Origin: Caulobacteraceae bacterium
Lineage (GTDB): Bacteria > Pseudomonadota > Alphaproteobacteria > Caulobacterales > Caulobacteraceae
DNA length: 64,000 nucleotides
NCBI GenBank assembly: GCA_947478785.1
Contig: CANJXI010000001.1
Location: 1-64,000, forward strand
Direction of reading: 5' to 3'
The position numbers and the translations under genes are program-made. Below, piece after piece: positions 1-10,052 of this stretch; the stretch's first letter is position 1; each line of letters begins with the position of its first letter. The notes beneath the pieces were generated by a model. The model saw only the letters and a list, made by a program, of their open reading frames with translations. It made no database searches and had not been told where the DNA came from.

Positions 1-76
1 CCGCTACATGACCCTGGAAACCCTCGCCCCCTTGAGCGATGATCCCCTCGTCAGCCTGTCTATCCCGGCAAGCTGA
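1..76 (+). CDS. C-terminal end of an unidentified protein, truncated by the window start (...RYMTLETLAPLSDDPLVSLSIPAS*)
   Basis: Open frame from the window edge to TGA at 74-76; too short to classify. Confidence 0.3.
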   Translation, partial: RYMTLETLAPLSDDPLVSLSIPAS

Positions 77-369
77 ACGATCCCGGCCCCGCCGGAGATC
101 GCGGTGATCACGACGCCGCAGTTACACCACGCGATGGGACACGACCATCGGCGACCTCGTCGGCGACATCGATCAGGCGTCCGGGCTCTCCCGCAACGAC
201 ACCCTGGTTCTCGAGGTCATGGGTGTGCCGGGGGCGCTTGATCTGCTGAAGGATTTCGCGCGGATGCCGGCGAGCCTTCGGACGCGCGTCCGCGATCTCG
301 TGCGCGAAATCGCGCTGATCGGCTAACCGGCCCGCCTGATGCATCCGGCGGGCATCCGGCGCCCGTCGG

Positions 370-1182
370 TCAGTCGAGCAGGTCGGGCTCCTCGGCGGTG
401 ATCCACTGCCAGTAGCCCTCGAACCCGGCCCGCATCACCCGCTCGGTCCCGGTCTGGCTCTGGGTGAGTGTCGCGACTTCGGGCGGCATGGCGATGGGCG
501 CGCCGGCGGCCATGGCGAGCAACTGGGTCTGGCACGCGTTGTCCATCGCCAGATAGCGCCAGACCGCGCTTTCCACACTCTCCCCGACCGTCAGCAGGCC
601 ATGGTTCTGCAGGATGAGCGCATGCTTGTCGCCCAGGGTCTCGGCGATCTTGTCGCCTTCCGACAGGTCGAAGACGACGCCGGTGAAGCGCGGCAGCAGG
701 GCGTGATCCTGGTAGAAGGCCGCCGCGTCCTGGGTGATCGGCTCGAGCAGCCGCCCGAGCGTCGAGAACGCCTTGCCGTGGAGCGAGTGGGAGTGGGCGG
801 CGGCGTTGACGTCCGGCCTGGCGGCGTGCAGGCGCGAGTGGATGGCGAAGGCCGCCCCGTTGAGGCGCGCCGCCGCGCGGGCTGGGGGCTGAACGATTTC
901 CCCCGCGTGGTTGACCAGCATCAGGTCCGACGTGCGGATCTGGCTGAAGTGCACCCCCGCCGGATTGACCCAGAAGCAGTCCGTGTGTTCGGGGTCGCGC
1001 ACCGTGATGTGGCCCGCCCCGCCCATGTCGAACTTGAACCGCGAGAACAGCCGGTATCCGGCGGCCAGGCGTTGTTTGCGAGATAGACGCTCGACGTCGT
1101 GGGGAAGGGCGCTGGACGGGGGCGTTTCGCCCGTCGGCGCGGCCGGCGTCTTGGACCGGGACGCCAGTGTGTCTGCGCTCAT
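370..1182 (-). CDS. class II aldolase/adducin family protein
   Basis: 270 aa ORF; HALILQNHGLLTVGESVESAVWRYLAMDNACQTQ is typical of class II aldolase/adducin; ATG at 1182. Confidence 0.85.
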   Translation of the reverse strand: MSADTLASRSKTPAAPTGETPPSSALPHDVERLSRKQRLAAGYRLFSRFKFDMGGAGHITVRDPEHTDCFWVNPAGVHFSQIRTSDLMLVNHAGEIVQPPARAAARLNGAAFAIHSRLHAARPDVNAAAHSHSLHGKAFSTLGRLLEPITQDAAAFYQDHALLPRFTGVVFDLSEGDKIAETLGDKHALILQNHGLLTVGESVESAVWRYLAMDNACQTQLLAMAAGAPIAMPPEVATLTQSQTGTERVMRAGFEGYWQWITAEEPDLLD

Positions 1183-1337
1183 GTCTTCCTCCGCATCGTC
1201 GGCCTGAGCCCTGTGGCCGGCTCATTTCGATCATCCAGCGAAGACCCGGCCAGGTAAACCGCGCAAGTCGATTTCTTTGGGCGGACGGCGGTGATCGGGA
1301 TGTTAGGCTCAGCCACCGTGGAGGGGAGGATTTCCGC

Positions 1338-2129
1338 ATGCCGAAGATTGGCGTGGCGACAGTCGACGAGGCGCTCTTGGCGCCGCCGCCGGCCGGGATA
1401 TCGGGGGGAAAGACCCGCGCGCTGTTCGGGGGACCCGATCATTCCATCCAGGTTCACCTGCACGAACTTGACGATGGGGAGGCAATGCGGTTCACGCCAT
1501 CGGCGACCGATCGCCTGCTCTACGTGTGGTCCGGCTCGGTGGAAGCCGGTGGCCGGCGTCTTGGCCCGGCCTCGAGCCTGATCGTCGAGCGCCACGCGGG
1601 ACTCGAGCTCCATGGCGCGGATGTGGCGACGCAACTGCTGAGCTTCGGGGCCACGCGGCCGAAGGCGCAGGCTCGTTCCGGCGGCCACGTTCATCTGCTG
1701 CCCGCCGAGCGTGTGCCGCGCACCGATTCCATGGCCACGGGCGGCGTGCCCGGCGCGCTGTACGCGGACGCCGCCTGCCCGACGTGCGAGGTCTGGCTGC
1801 ACGAAAACACCATCCCGCCCATGGATGACGCCGCCGCGGCGGCGCGTGGCAAGTCCATCGTTCATGCCCACGCCGAAGACGAGGTGATCTTCGTTACCCG
1901 CGGCGCCCTTCGGCTGGGAACACGGCTGCTAGCCGCCGGCGCCGCGCTGAGCATAGAGGCCGAGACATTCTACGGTTTCGGCCCGGGGCCGGACGGCCTC
2001 GAGTTCCTGAACTTCCGCGCCGAGCGCCCGGCCGGCATCAGGTTCAAGGACGGTACGGTGATCGATGAGGTGGGCCTGTGGCGGGACTGCGCCGACGGGC
2101 TGTCCTACCTGGAGCCGCTTTCGGCCTGA
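1338..2129 (+). CDS. cupin-like (probable bicupin) protein
   Basis: ORF with two beta-rich halves; HAHAEDEVIFVTRGALRLG resembles a cupin motif; start MPKIGVATVDEALL. Confidence 0.6.
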   Translation: MPKIGVATVDEALLAPPPAGISGGKTRALFGGPDHSIQVHLHELDDGEAMRFTPSATDRLLYVWSGSVEAGGRRLGPASSLIVERHAGLELHGADVATQLLSFGATRPKAQARSGGHVHLLPAERVPRTDSMATGGVPGALYADAACPTCEVWLHENTIPPMDDAAAAARGKSIVHAHAEDEVIFVTRGALRLGTRLLAAGAALSIEAETFYGFGPGPDGLEFLNFRAERPAGIRFKDGTVIDEVGLWRDCADGLSYLEPLSA

Positions 2130-2200
2130 CACGCGGTGAAGTACAGAATTCGACGCCACGGCGGCGATCCTTGCGGCGGTTTCCTAGGAGTTCCTGATCC

Positions 2201-3430
2201 ATGCAATCCAGTTCCGAGGCCGCTTCGCCAGTCCGGCCGGCGCACGTTCCCGACGCGCTTGTCCGTCCCTATCCCTTCGCTGGACTTGAGCGGACGACGA
2301 CGGCCGATCCGCGAAGCTTCCTGCCGGAAGTGCACAAGGGGCCTGCGGTCTTCTGGGCTGACGGCGCCCATCACCTGGCGGCCGGTGCATGGATTCCCCG
2401 GCGCTTCGAGGACCTGCAGAAGATCAACATGGATTCCGAGCATTTCAGCCCGCGCGGGATGTCGCCCTACGGCGCGCTCCTTGGGGAGTCCTGGTTTCTG
2501 CTGCCCGTGGAAGCCGACCCGCCGGTGCATGCGCTCTATCGGCTCGCGCTCAGTCCATTGCTGGCCGCCTCGCGCATAGCCGTGCTGGACGACAAGATCC
2601 GCAGTTATGCGCGAACCCGGATGGAGGCGCTGAAGCCCGCCGGCGGCTGCGAGTTCGTCACCGACTTCGCCTTCGAGTTTCCGATCCGCGTGTTCCTGGA
2701 CTTGATGGGGCTTCCCCAGGAGGGCATGTCCCAGTTCCTCGCGTGGGAACACATGATCCTGCGCTCCTCCAATCGCGAGGAGATGACGGAGGCCACCCGG
2801 AGCATCACGGAATATCTTGAGGCGGAATGCGAATCCCGCAGGGTCAATCCGAAGAATGACCTGCTTACGCTGTGCGTCGAAGCGGAGATCGAGGGACGGA
2901 AACTGACCCGGGACGAACTCACCGGATTTTGCTTCAATCTGTTCGTCGGTGGCCTGGACACCGTCTCGACGAACATGTCCTCACATTTCCGGTATCTGGC
3001 GGAGAGGCCGGACCAGCAACGCCTGCTCAGGGCCCATCCGGAAAAGATCCCCGACGCGGTCGAAGAACTCATGCGCGCCTATGCGGGTGTGACCACGTCG
3101 CGCCGCTGTATCGTCGAAACCCAGATCGGCGACGTGACGGTCATGCCGGGCGATTTCGTGATGCTGCCGACGATGCTGGGGTCGAACGATCCCGAGGTCT
3201 TCGAAAATCCCGAGCTTATCGACTTTGACCGCAAGCCCAGGCACGTGAGTTTCGGCTACGGCCCGCATATCTGCATCGGGATACACTTGGCGCGGCGCGA
3301 GCTGAGGATCGCGATGGAACAGGCCCTCGCCGTGCTTCCCGAGTTCAGCCTCGAACCTGGCGCCGAGATCACGTCCTATCTCGCCGGCATCGTCGGCCCG
3401 CGCGAACTGCCCCTGGTCTGGGCCAGGTGA
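2201..3430 (+). CDS. cytochrome P450 (P450cam-like)
   Basis: I-helix FVGGLDTVSTN; heme-binding FGYGPHICIGIHLARREL. Confidence 0.93.
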   Translation: MQSSSEAASPVRPAHVPDALVRPYPFAGLERTTTADPRSFLPEVHKGPAVFWADGAHHLAAGAWIPRRFEDLQKINMDSEHFSPRGMSPYGALLGESWFLLPVEADPPVHALYRLALSPLLAASRIAVLDDKIRSYARTRMEALKPAGGCEFVTDFAFEFPIRVFLDLMGLPQEGMSQFLAWEHMILRSSNREEMTEATRSITEYLEAECESRRVNPKNDLLTLCVEAEIEGRKLTRDELTGFCFNLFVGGLDTVSTNMSSHFRYLAERPDQQRLLRAHPEKIPDAVEELMRAYAGVTTSRRCIVETQIGDVTVMPGDFVMLPTMLGSNDPEVFENPELIDFDRKPRHVSFGYGPHICIGIHLARRELRIAMEQALAVLPEFSLEPGAEITSYLAGIVGPRELPLVWAR

Positions 3431-3466
3431 TCCGCGCCCCGGGATCATAAGCCAGGTCTTCGACGC

Positions 3467-3712
3467 TCAGCCGCCGCCGATCTTGGGGAACAGGAAGACC
3501 TCGCTGTCAGGCTCGATCGGCGAGAACCAGGCGTCCTGGTGAATCTCGCCGTCGATGGCCATGGCCATTCTGCGGTCGACGAAGTCCCCCAGGCCGGGGA
3601 AGCGCGCGTCGAGGCCGCGGATCAGGTCGCGCACCGTCGCCGCCTCGACGTTGAACTCCGACGCCCCGCCGGTGAGCGGCCAGCAGTCGCTGCAGGCGAC
3701 GACCCGCGCCAT
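3467..3712 (-). CDS. MoaD/ThiS-family ubiquitin-like protein
   Basis: 81 aa, C-terminus ...SEVFLFPKIGGG*; 4 bp from the molybdenum hydroxylase large-subunit gene. Confidence 0.65.
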   Translation of the reverse strand: MARVVACSDCWPLTGGASEFNVEAATVRDLIRGLDARFPGLGDFVDRRMAMAIDGEIHQDAWFSPIEPDSEVFLFPKIGGG

Positions 3713-3715
3713 GGG

Positions 3716-6007
3716 TCAGGCCTGCTTGGCCTCCAGCGCGGCGAGGATCCGCGGCGGCGACAGGGGCAGGTCCGGGACGCGCACGCCGATGGCGCGGCGC
3801 AGGGCGTTGGCCACCGCCGCCAGCGGCGGCACGATGGGCACCTCGCCCACGCCTTTGACGCCAAAGGGATGCAGCGGGTTGGGCGTGGTCTCCACCAGTA
3901 TGGTGTCGATCATCGGCAGGTCGGACGCCACCGGCATCCGATAGTCGAGGAATCCGGCGTTTTCCATCCGTCCCCCCGCGTCGAAGATATACTCCTCGTT
4001 CAGCGCCCAGCCGATGCCCTGGACGGCGCCGCCCTGCAACTGACCTTCCACGTAGGATGGGTGGATGGCGCGGCCGACGTCCTGCGCGGCGGTGTAGCGG
4101 ATCACCCGCGCGACCCCGGTCTCGGGATCGACTTCCAGGTCGCAGAGGTGAACGCCGAAGCCCGGTGAAGCGCCCTGGGCGTTGAGCGAGACCTGGGCGG
4201 ATATGGGGCCGCCCGTGCGGCTTGCCCGCTCGGCGAGCGTCGCCAGAGACAGGGGCTTGAGGTCCGCTTTCTCGGGGTCCGTGCAGACCGCCTCGCCCGC
4301 GCGCCAGGCCACCTTGTCGGCGTCCACTTCCCAGAGCATCGCCGCGCGCTGGCGAAGCTGCTCGATAACCTGCTCGGCGGCGCGCACCACGGCCAGGCCC
4401 GTCGCGAACGTCGTGCGGCTGCCCCCGGTCACCATGGCGAAGCCGATGGAGTCGGTGTCGCCGACGACGGGACGCACGCGTTCGAGCGGAACGCCCAGGG
4501 TCTCGGCGGCCATCATGGCCATCGCGGCGCGCGATCCGCCGATGTCGGGGTTGCTGGAGACCACCACGATCCCGCCGTCGTCGGCGACGTGGACGGCCCC
4601 GCTGCTTTCCCCGCCATGGTTGAACCAGAAGCCGGCGGCGACGCCGCGTCCCTGGTTCGGTCCAAGCGGCGCCTTGTAGTGTTCGCTGTCGCGGATGGCC
4701 GCCAGGGTGTCGACATAGGCGATGTTCTGGTAGGTCGGCCCATAGGGCGCCTTCGAGCCATCCTTCACCGCGTTGATCTCACGCAGCGTCAGCGGGTCGA
4801 GACCCAGCGTCAGGGCCAGTTCGTCGACCGCGCTCTCGACGCCGAAGGCGCCGAGCGGGGCGCCCGGCGCCCTGTAAGCGGCGACCTTCGGCGTATTGGT
4901 GACCACGTCCCAGCCGACGATTTCGAAGTTGTCGACCTCATAGCAGGCCAGGCACGTCATCGCCGCCGCCGCCACCGGCGACCCCGGGAACGCGCCGGCC
5001 TGGAACATCATCTCCACGCGCGCCGCGACGATCTTGCCGTCGTTCGAGGCGCCGAGCTTGACGTCGATGACGCCGCCGGATGTCGGACCCGTGGCGCGGA
5101 ACACCTCGTCGCGGCTCATCACCATTTTCACCGGATGGCCGCTGGCCCGCGACAGCGCGAGCGCGACGGGCTCCAGGTAGACGGTCGTTTTGCCGCCGAA
5201 CCCGCCGCCGATCTCGGCCGGCGTCACATGAACGTTGGAAATGGGAACACCGAGGACACGGGCGCAGTAGGTCCGCACCATGAACTGGCCCTGGGACGAG
5301 CCCCAGACCTCGCACTGGCCGTCGCTCCCCCATGCCGCGACGCAGGCGTGCGGCTCGATGTAGCCCTGGTGCACGGCGCGGGTGGTGTAGCGCCCTTCCA
5401 TGCGGACATCGGCGGCGGCATAGGCCGCCTCGAAGTCGCCGCGCATGAAACGCGTGCGGTTGGAGATGTTCGACGGCTGCTCGGGGCGCGCCTCCAGGCC
5501 CTGGGTGAACAGCGTCGCATGCAGCACGGGCGCGTCGGGCCGCATCGCCTCGAGCACCTCGATCACATGCGGCAGCGTCTCGTAGGCGACCTCGATCCGG
5601 CGTAGCGCCTCTTCGGCGATCTCGGCGGAGATCGCCGCGACCGCCGCCACCGCGTGACCGTCATAGAGCACCTTGTCGCGCGCCATCACATTGGCGGCCA
5701 TGTCCGCCAGGTTGGTCACCGCTTCGCCGCCCGCGAGCACCTCCGCGCCCAGGTCGGGGAAGTCCGCCCCGGTGATGACCGCCTTCACGCCCGGCAAGGC
5801 GGCGGCTTTGCTCGTGTCGATCGACAGGATGCGCGCGTGCGGGTGGGGACTGCGCAGGATGCGGCCCACCAATTGGCCCGACATGCTGAGGTCGGCGCCG
5901 AAGGCGGCCCGGCCCGTCACCTTGTCGGCCCCGTCGGGACGGATCGGGCGGGTGCCCACCACGTTCAGGGTCTGGCGCGCGCCCGGGCGCTTCAGGGTCT
6001 CGCTCAT
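3716..6007 (-). CDS. xanthine dehydrogenase-family molybdopterin-binding large subunit
   Basis: Motifs EIGGGFGGK, AAYRAPGAPLGAFGVES and GVKGVGE; likely start MSETLKRPGARQTLNVVG at 6007, so the longer listed ORF is over-extended. Confidence 0.92.
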   Translation of the reverse strand: MSETLKRPGARQTLNVVGTRPIRPDGADKVTGRAAFGADLSMSGQLVGRILRSPHPHARILSIDTSKAAALPGVKAVITGADFPDLGAEVLAGGEAVTNLADMAANVMARDKVLYDGHAVAAVAAISAEIAEEALRRIEVAYETLPHVIEVLEAMRPDAPVLHATLFTQGLEARPEQPSNISNRTRFMRGDFEAAYAAADVRMEGRYTTRAVHQGYIEPHACVAAWGSDGQCEVWGSSQGQFMVRTYCARVLGVPISNVHVTPAEIGGGFGGKTTVYLEPVALALSRASGHPVKMVMSRDEVFRATGPTSGGVIDVKLGASNDGKIVAARVEMMFQAGAFPGSPVAAAAMTCLACYEVDNFEIVGWDVVTNTPKVAAYRAPGAPLGAFGVESAVDELALTLGLDPLTLREINAVKDGSKAPYGPTYQNIAYVDTLAAIRDSEHYKAPLGPNQGRGVAAGFWFNHGGESSGAVHVADDGGIVVVSSNPDIGGSRAAMAMMAAETLGVPLERVRPVVGDTDSIGFAMVTGGSRTTFATGLAVVRAAEQVIEQLRQRAAMLWEVDADKVAWRAGEAVCTDPEKADLKPLSLATLAERASRTGGPISAQVSLNAQGASPGFGVHLCDLEVDPETGVARVIRYTAAQDVGRAIHPSYVEGQLQGGAVQGIGWALNEEYIFDAGGRMENAGFLDYRMPVASDLPMIDTILVETTPNPLHPFGVKGVGEVPIVPPLAAVANALRRAIGVRVPDLPLSPPRILAALEAKQA

Positions 6008-6492
6008 GCGGGTATCCTCGCTTGCCGAAGCTCGGCGGCGGTGTCCATCACCGCCCGAACGATCTTGTCGTAACCGGTGCACCGGCAGAGGTTTCCGGCC
6101 AGCCAGTAGCGCACCTCGGTCTCGGACGGGTCCGGATTGGCGTCGAGAAGCGCCTTGGCGGCCACCAGGAAGCCGGGTGTGCAGAAGCCGCACTGGAGCG
6201 CGGCGTGCTTCAGGAATTGCTCTTGCAGCGGATGCAGCCGAACGCCGTCGGACAGGCCCTCCACCGTCTCGATCCGGCGGCCCTCCGCCTCGGGCGCGAG
6301 CACCAGGCAGGAGCAGACCAGCCGGCCGTCCAGGATGACGCTGCAGGCGCCGCAGTCGCCCGACCCGCAGCCTTCCTTGGTGCCGGTGAGATTCAGCTGA
6401 TCGCGAAGCACATCGAGGAGCGTCGCTCCCGAGGAGGTCAGAAACTCCACGGGGTCGCCGTTCACGGTGGCGCTGATGTGATGCTTGCTCAA
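6004..6492 (-). CDS. xanthine dehydrogenase-family [2Fe-2S] small subunit
   Basis: GCGSGDCGACSVILDGRLVCSC and CGFCTPGF...CRCTGY; probable TTG start overlapping the FAD-subunit stop. Confidence 0.92.
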   Translation of the reverse strand: MSKHHISATVNGDPVEFLTSSGATLLDVLRDQLNLTGTKEGCGSGDCGACSVILDGRLVCSCLVLAPEAEGRRIETVEGLSDGVRLHPLQEQFLKHAALQCGFCTPGFLVAAKALLDANPDPSETEVRYWLAGNLCRCTGYDKIVRAVMDTAAELRQARIPA

Positions 6493-7355
6493 ATGACTCC
6501 CCTTGCCCGCTGATAGGCGATCGTCGCGGCCCGCTGCGCCAAGACGCCAGCGATCCTTGTGCGATATTCCACCGTGCCGCGCTTGTCGTCGATAGGACGG
6601 CAGGCGGCGCGCACCACGGCCTGCATGGCCTCCACGGCCGGGGCTTCCAGCCGGCTGCCGACAAGGGCGGCGCCGGCTTCCCGCAGCCACAGCGCCGTCG
6701 GCGCCACCGCGCCGATCACGACGTGGGCCTCGGTCACCGTTCCGGCGTCATCCAGCGTCAGGTTCACCGCGGCTCCGGCCACCGCGATGTCCATTTCCGT
6801 GCGCGGGATCAGCCGCAGGTAGGCGTCGGCGGCGCGCTTCGGCCGCGGCGGCAGGCGAAACTCCAGGATGAATTCGCCTGGGGCGAGTGATGTCCGACCC
6901 GGACCCAGGACGATGCTTTCGACGGCTGCCTCGCGCCGGCCGCCTGGACCGACGATCACGCAGGTGGCGCGGCCGGCGATCATGGCGGGCACGCTGTCGG
7001 CCGCCGGGGAGGCGTTGCAGAGATTGCCCGCCAGGGTGGCCCGGGCCTGGATCTGGGTCGAGCCGATCAGGCTGGCCCCTTCGACGACGCCAGGCCAGGC
7101 GCGCGACAGAGCGGCATGCTCCGACAGCAGGATGCCGGGCGTGCAGGCGCCGATCACGAAGCCTCCACCCTCTTCACGCACGCCGATGGCGCCGGCGATG
7201 CGCTTGAGATCGACGATGACGCTCGGGCGCGCCCGGCCGGCGCGTAGCTGCACCAGCAGATCGGTGCCGCCCGACAGGGCGCGCGCGCCCTGTGCCCCGA
7301 GCGCCTTTGCGGCGTCCTCGGGCGTAAGGGGCGCTAAGAAGGCGAGTTGGGACAA
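6489..7355 (-). CDS. xanthine dehydrogenase-family FAD-binding subunit
   Basis: ALSGGTDLLVQLRAG, IGSTQIQARATLAGNLCNASPAADSVPAMI. Confidence 0.92.
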   Translation of the reverse strand: MSQLAFLAPLTPEDAAKALGAQGARALSGGTDLLVQLRAGRARPSVIVDLKRIAGAIGVREEGGGFVIGACTPGILLSEHAALSRAWPGVVEGASLIGSTQIQARATLAGNLCNASPAADSVPAMIAGRATCVIVGPGGRREAAVESIVLGPGRTSLAPGEFILEFRLPPRPKRAADAYLRLIPRTEMDIAVAGAAVNLTLDDAGTVTEAHVVIGAVAPTALWLREAGAALVGSRLEAPAVEAMQAVVRAACRPIDDKRGTVEYRTRIAGVLAQRAATIAYQRARGVI

Positions 7356-7546
7356 ATTCAGAAGCTCCCTGGCGTCGGATCATTATTCCGTTCGACGTGG
7401 CCTGGCGGCCGGCGGCAATTGATCCTCGGCGACCGTGCGTTCGAGACCGCTCACAGTCAAGCGTTGTGCTGACGGCAGGCGCCGCGCGCGCGAAGGCGGG
7501 GGACATGTGAGCGTCGAGAGAACGACGCGTCGGACGATGGGAAGTG

Positions 7547-7565
7547 TTTGTCGCATGATGACAAA
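7547..7565. promoter_or_regulatory. inverted repeat TTTGTC-N7-GACAAA upstream of the second P450 gene
   Basis: TTTGTCGCATGATGACAAA in the 308 bp divergent intergenic region; 6 bp perfect arms. Confidence 0.35.
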
Positions 7566-7663
7566 ACCGCCGGCGCCGCGACCGCGCTTCCGGGTCGCGT
7601 TGGCGGTACAACTCACGTTCGCGAAGGCAGTCTGATCCCGGTGACGGGGCAATGGGAGGATAG

Positions 7664-8926
7664 ATGATGGCCGAAGACGGTGTCGCCGGACTCACGCCCG
7701 CCGCGCCCAGGCCGGCGCATGTGCCCCAGTCGCTGGTCTATGACTTCGACATGCTGCTGGACCCTGGCTTCCGCCGGGATCCGCACGACCGTTACCAGCA
7801 GGTGCTGGCTCAGGCCCCCCCGATCTTCTGGACCCCGCGGGGCGGCGGTCACTGGATGCTCAATCGGCATGACGTCATCTTCGACGCCGCCCGCGACTGG
7901 GAAGCGTTCTCCAGCGAATTGTTCCCGCCGGACGAGGTCAGCGCGATGCTCGAGAAGATGGTGCCCGGCGCTCGCATGCCGCAGCCCATTCCGATCATTC
8001 TCGATCCGCCGCTGCATGGCGCGTTCCGGATGCCGCTCAATGCCGCCTTCTCGCCCAAGGCGATGGCCGGCCTCACCGAGGGCATCCGAAGCCTCGCAAG
8101 TCAGTTGATCGACCACGTCGTTCCCAACGGGCGCTGCGAATTCATGAGCGAGATCGGCGAGCCGCTGCCGGTGCAGGTCTTCCTCAAGTTCATGGGCCTG
8201 CCGCTCGAACACCAGGCCGAATATCGCGCGCTGGTCAGGAGGCAGCTGTCCACCCCGAACGGGGATCTGGCGCAAACAGCACAGTTCTTCCAGGAGATGG
8301 TGGCCTGCATGCGCGAGACCATCATCGATCGCCGTGAAAATCCTCAGGACGACCTGATCAGCCGCCTCTGGAGCGCGGACATCGACGGTCGGCCGCTCAC
8401 GCTGGAAGACATGGAGAACTACTGCGTCCTGCTGTTCATCGCCGGGCTGGATACGGTGATGAACGGCCTGGGCGTCGGTGTGCGCCACCTCGCGAGCGAT
8501 CAGGGGATGCAGGCGCGCCTGCGCGCGGATCCGTCGCTGATCCCGGAGGCCGTGGAGGAACTGCTACGCCGCTACACCTTCGTGATCACGACGCGGCGGG
8601 TCACGAAGACCTTCGTCTTCCATGGCGTCGAACTGCGGAAGGGCGATCGTGTGTTCCTCAGCCTGCCCGCGGCCGACCTGGATCCGGGACGCTGGCCGGG
8701 GGCCGATCAGGTCGACCTTGATCGGCGGGACAAGGCGCATATCGCCTTCAGCGCGGGTCCTCACCGGTGCGTCGGGTCGCACCTGGCGCGCCTGGAGCTT
8801 CGCATACTGTACGCGGAACTATTGGCTCGGACGCCGGCCTTTCGGCTCGACCCGGATCGGCCGCCCTCGCTCCATGGCGGAAGCGTCCTTGGCTTGGACT
8901 CACTGGACCTTATCTGGGACGGGTGA
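7664..8926 (+). CDS. cytochrome P450 (P450cam-like)
   Basis: I-helix FIAGLDTVMN; heme-binding FSAGPHRCVGSHLARLEL. Confidence 0.93.
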   Translation: MMAEDGVAGLTPAAPRPAHVPQSLVYDFDMLLDPGFRRDPHDRYQQVLAQAPPIFWTPRGGGHWMLNRHDVIFDAARDWEAFSSELFPPDEVSAMLEKMVPGARMPQPIPIILDPPLHGAFRMPLNAAFSPKAMAGLTEGIRSLASQLIDHVVPNGRCEFMSEIGEPLPVQVFLKFMGLPLEHQAEYRALVRRQLSTPNGDLAQTAQFFQEMVACMRETIIDRRENPQDDLISRLWSADIDGRPLTLEDMENYCVLLFIAGLDTVMNGLGVGVRHLASDQGMQARLRADPSLIPEAVEELLRRYTFVITTRRVTKTFVFHGVELRKGDRVFLSLPAADLDPGRWPGADQVDLDRRDKAHIAFSAGPHRCVGSHLARLELRILYAELLARTPAFRLDPDRPPSLHGGSVLGLDSLDLIWDG

Positions 8927-8946
8927 GCGCTGCGCGCTGCCCCGGT

Positions 8947-9957
8947 TCAGCCGTGGGCCTCGAGCCGCCGGACGAGGGCGGGAACCTCGGCCAGGGCGCG
9001 CATGGCGTCGTTCAGGTGCGTGCAGCCGGCGGGACCGGGTAGTTCGGCCAGCACCGCCTCGCGCAGCGCCTGCAACGGCGATCCGATCAGCCGCGCCAGA
9101 TTGCCGACCGCCGACGGACATTCCCTGAACGGCAGGACACGCGGCTCGGCGGCGATCGCCAGCACCCGCATGGATTGCCGGTCCGCCGTGACCTTGATCC
9201 CATATTCGTGAAGCGCCGCCCGCCCGCCGCCAGGCTGGGACGCGCTGTCCTGGAAAGCGGCGTCGATGTGGATCTCGGTGTCCAGCACCACGTCGATCCG
9301 CCGCGCCCGGCGAAAGCCGACGTCGTCCTGGACGGTGAAGGCATGCCACCCGTCGGGGTCGTCGGAGCGGCGCAGGTCGGGCGCGGGCGTGCTGCCGGTC
9401 GGGTCCCGCCGGTCCAGGGCGAAGGCGCTCGAGCCGGGCAGATGGCCGATGCACACGTTCTCGCGGCTCTTCATGAACGCGCGGAGCTGCGGCTCCTGCA
9501 TGGCCTCGCGCATGGAGGCCAGCCAGTCGGGCTTCCACTGCGACCAGGCCCAGCCGGCGATCAGGCTCGTGCCGGAAATGTCGTCGAGGATCAGATAGAG
9601 CGGCGTGGCGCCGTCCCGCTCCTCGGGCATCACTTCGGCCAGCACGCCCCGTAGCCGCCCGCCGCCGCGCTCGCCCACCAGGCGGCCGATGGCGGACCGC
9701 GCGGGACCGGCCTCGATCGCCAGGATCGTCCGGTCCGGCCTGATCTGGGCCTCGAAAGCATCCTCGGCGCTGACGATCGCGGGGTCACCGGACCGCGGCG
9801 TGATGTAGTCCCGCGCGCGTCCGACGGCGCGCATGTCGCCCCCATGGCCGTCCGGCCAGGACACGTCGATGCTGGAGGTTCGGCGAACCGAGCCGAGGGC
9901 GCGCGGCGGTGCGGCTCCAGCGGAGCACCGGGGCGGCGTCAGGGGCAGGTCGTTCAC
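8947..9957 (-). CDS. DUF2889 domain protein
   Basis: C-terminal CPSAVGNLARLIGSPLQALREAVLAELPGPAGCTHLNDAMRALAEVPAL matches my recollection of DUF2889; probable GTG start VNDLPLTPP. Confidence 0.65.
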   Translation of the reverse strand: MNDLPLTPPRCSAGAAPPRALGSVRRTSSIDVSWPDGHGGDMRAVGRARDYITPRSGDPAIVSAEDAFEAQIRPDRTILAIEAGPARSAIGRLVGERGGGRLRGVLAEVMPEERDGATPLYLILDDISGTSLIAGWAWSQWKPDWLASMREAMQEPQLRAFMKSRENVCIGHLPGSSAFALDRRDPTGSTPAPDLRRSDDPDGWHAFTVQDDVGFRRARRIDVVLDTEIHIDAAFQDSASQPGGGRAALHEYGIKVTADRQSMRVLAIAAEPRVLPFRECPSAVGNLARLIGSPLQALREAVLAELPGPAGCTHLNDAMRALAEVPALVRRLEAHG

Positions 9958-10052
9958 AGGCGTGGTCCTCAGCGAAATACCCAGTGGCTCGTCGGTTTCG
10001 GCTTCACAGGGGCGAAGGCCCAGAGGCGATGAAGTCCGGCCGACGGTTCCGT

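Noticed and set aside
3716-6664. 982 aa version of the molybdopterin subunit
   Set aside because: The N-terminal extension overlaps the 2Fe-2S subunit gene in another frame; the real start is MSETLKRPGARQT at 6007
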